A stretch of 6,553 bases of DNA, taken from NCBI GenBank assembly GCA_002385825.1, contig DGEG01000170.1:1-6553 (forward strand). The letters run 5' to 3'. How positions within the stretch are numbered: the stretch's first letter is position 1; every line of letters begins with the position of its first letter. The notes under the pieces are model-generated. The model saw only the letters and a program-made list of their open reading frames with translations. It did not search any database and was not told where the DNA came from. The stretch comes from Firmicutes bacterium UBA3932. Its GTDB lineage: Bacteria; Bacillota; Clostridia; Peptostreptococcales; Anaerovoracaceae. Below are positions 6,511-6,553 of the stretch, piece after piece. The translations under genes were made by a program, and so were the position numbers.

Positions 6511-6553
6511 AAAAATATACAAAGCACGGATCGCACAAGTGTAGCGAAAGAAT
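6511..6553. other. Post-adapter read noise
   Basis: This stretch follows the end of the P7 tail. It begins with a short A-run, as reads often do after passing the end of the library molecule, and then shows no recognisable signal. It should be trimmed together with the adapter. Confidence 0.85.

Overview
The window reads as a chromosomal contig end from a Gram-positive, low-to-mid GC bacterium, most likely a spore-forming member of the Clostridia (Bacillota). Three things point there. It carries a PolC-type DNA polymerase III. It has the ispG-polC gene order usual for Firmicutes. It also has a YaaH/SleL-type GH18 spore cortex hydrolase. The species cannot be named from the sequence.

Layout, left to right. 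A short plus-strand gene (53-535) encodes an unrecognised glycine-zipper protein. Everything else is on the minus strand and is transcribed right to left: the 3' part of ispG (5827-6443), polC (2234-5695), a small ECF-type sigma factor (1583-2119) and a GH18 hydrolase (522-1523). A stem-loop with a U-run (2154-2191) lies between polC and the sigma gene. It probably ends the ispG-polC unit and overlaps a small repeat. The sigma and GH18 genes are 59 bases apart and look co-transcribed. The GH18 ribosome-binding site lies inside an inverted repeat that could hide it from ribosomes. The GH18 gene and the glycine-zipper gene converge and overlap by 14 bases.

Two points matter most. First, this PolC is 1153 residues long against about 1440 in Bacillus. 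It passes directly from the first part of its PHP domain to the second, with no trace of the DEDDh 3'-5' exonuclease normally inserted there. All visible polymerase, PHP, zinc and clamp-binding motifs are intact. It sits at the usual polC locus, so it may be the main replicase of a cell that proofreads by other means. Second, the last 110 bases are not genomic. Positions 6444-6477 match the Nextera (Tn5 mosaic end) adapter exactly, followed by a degraded index, a degraded P7 tail and noise. The ispG gene is therefore cut by the contig end, and its apparent ATG at 6429 is an internal codon.

The non-coding gaps are all short (1-52, 1524-1582, 2120-2233, 5696-5826). No tRNA, rRNA, CRISPR array or insertion sequence was seen.
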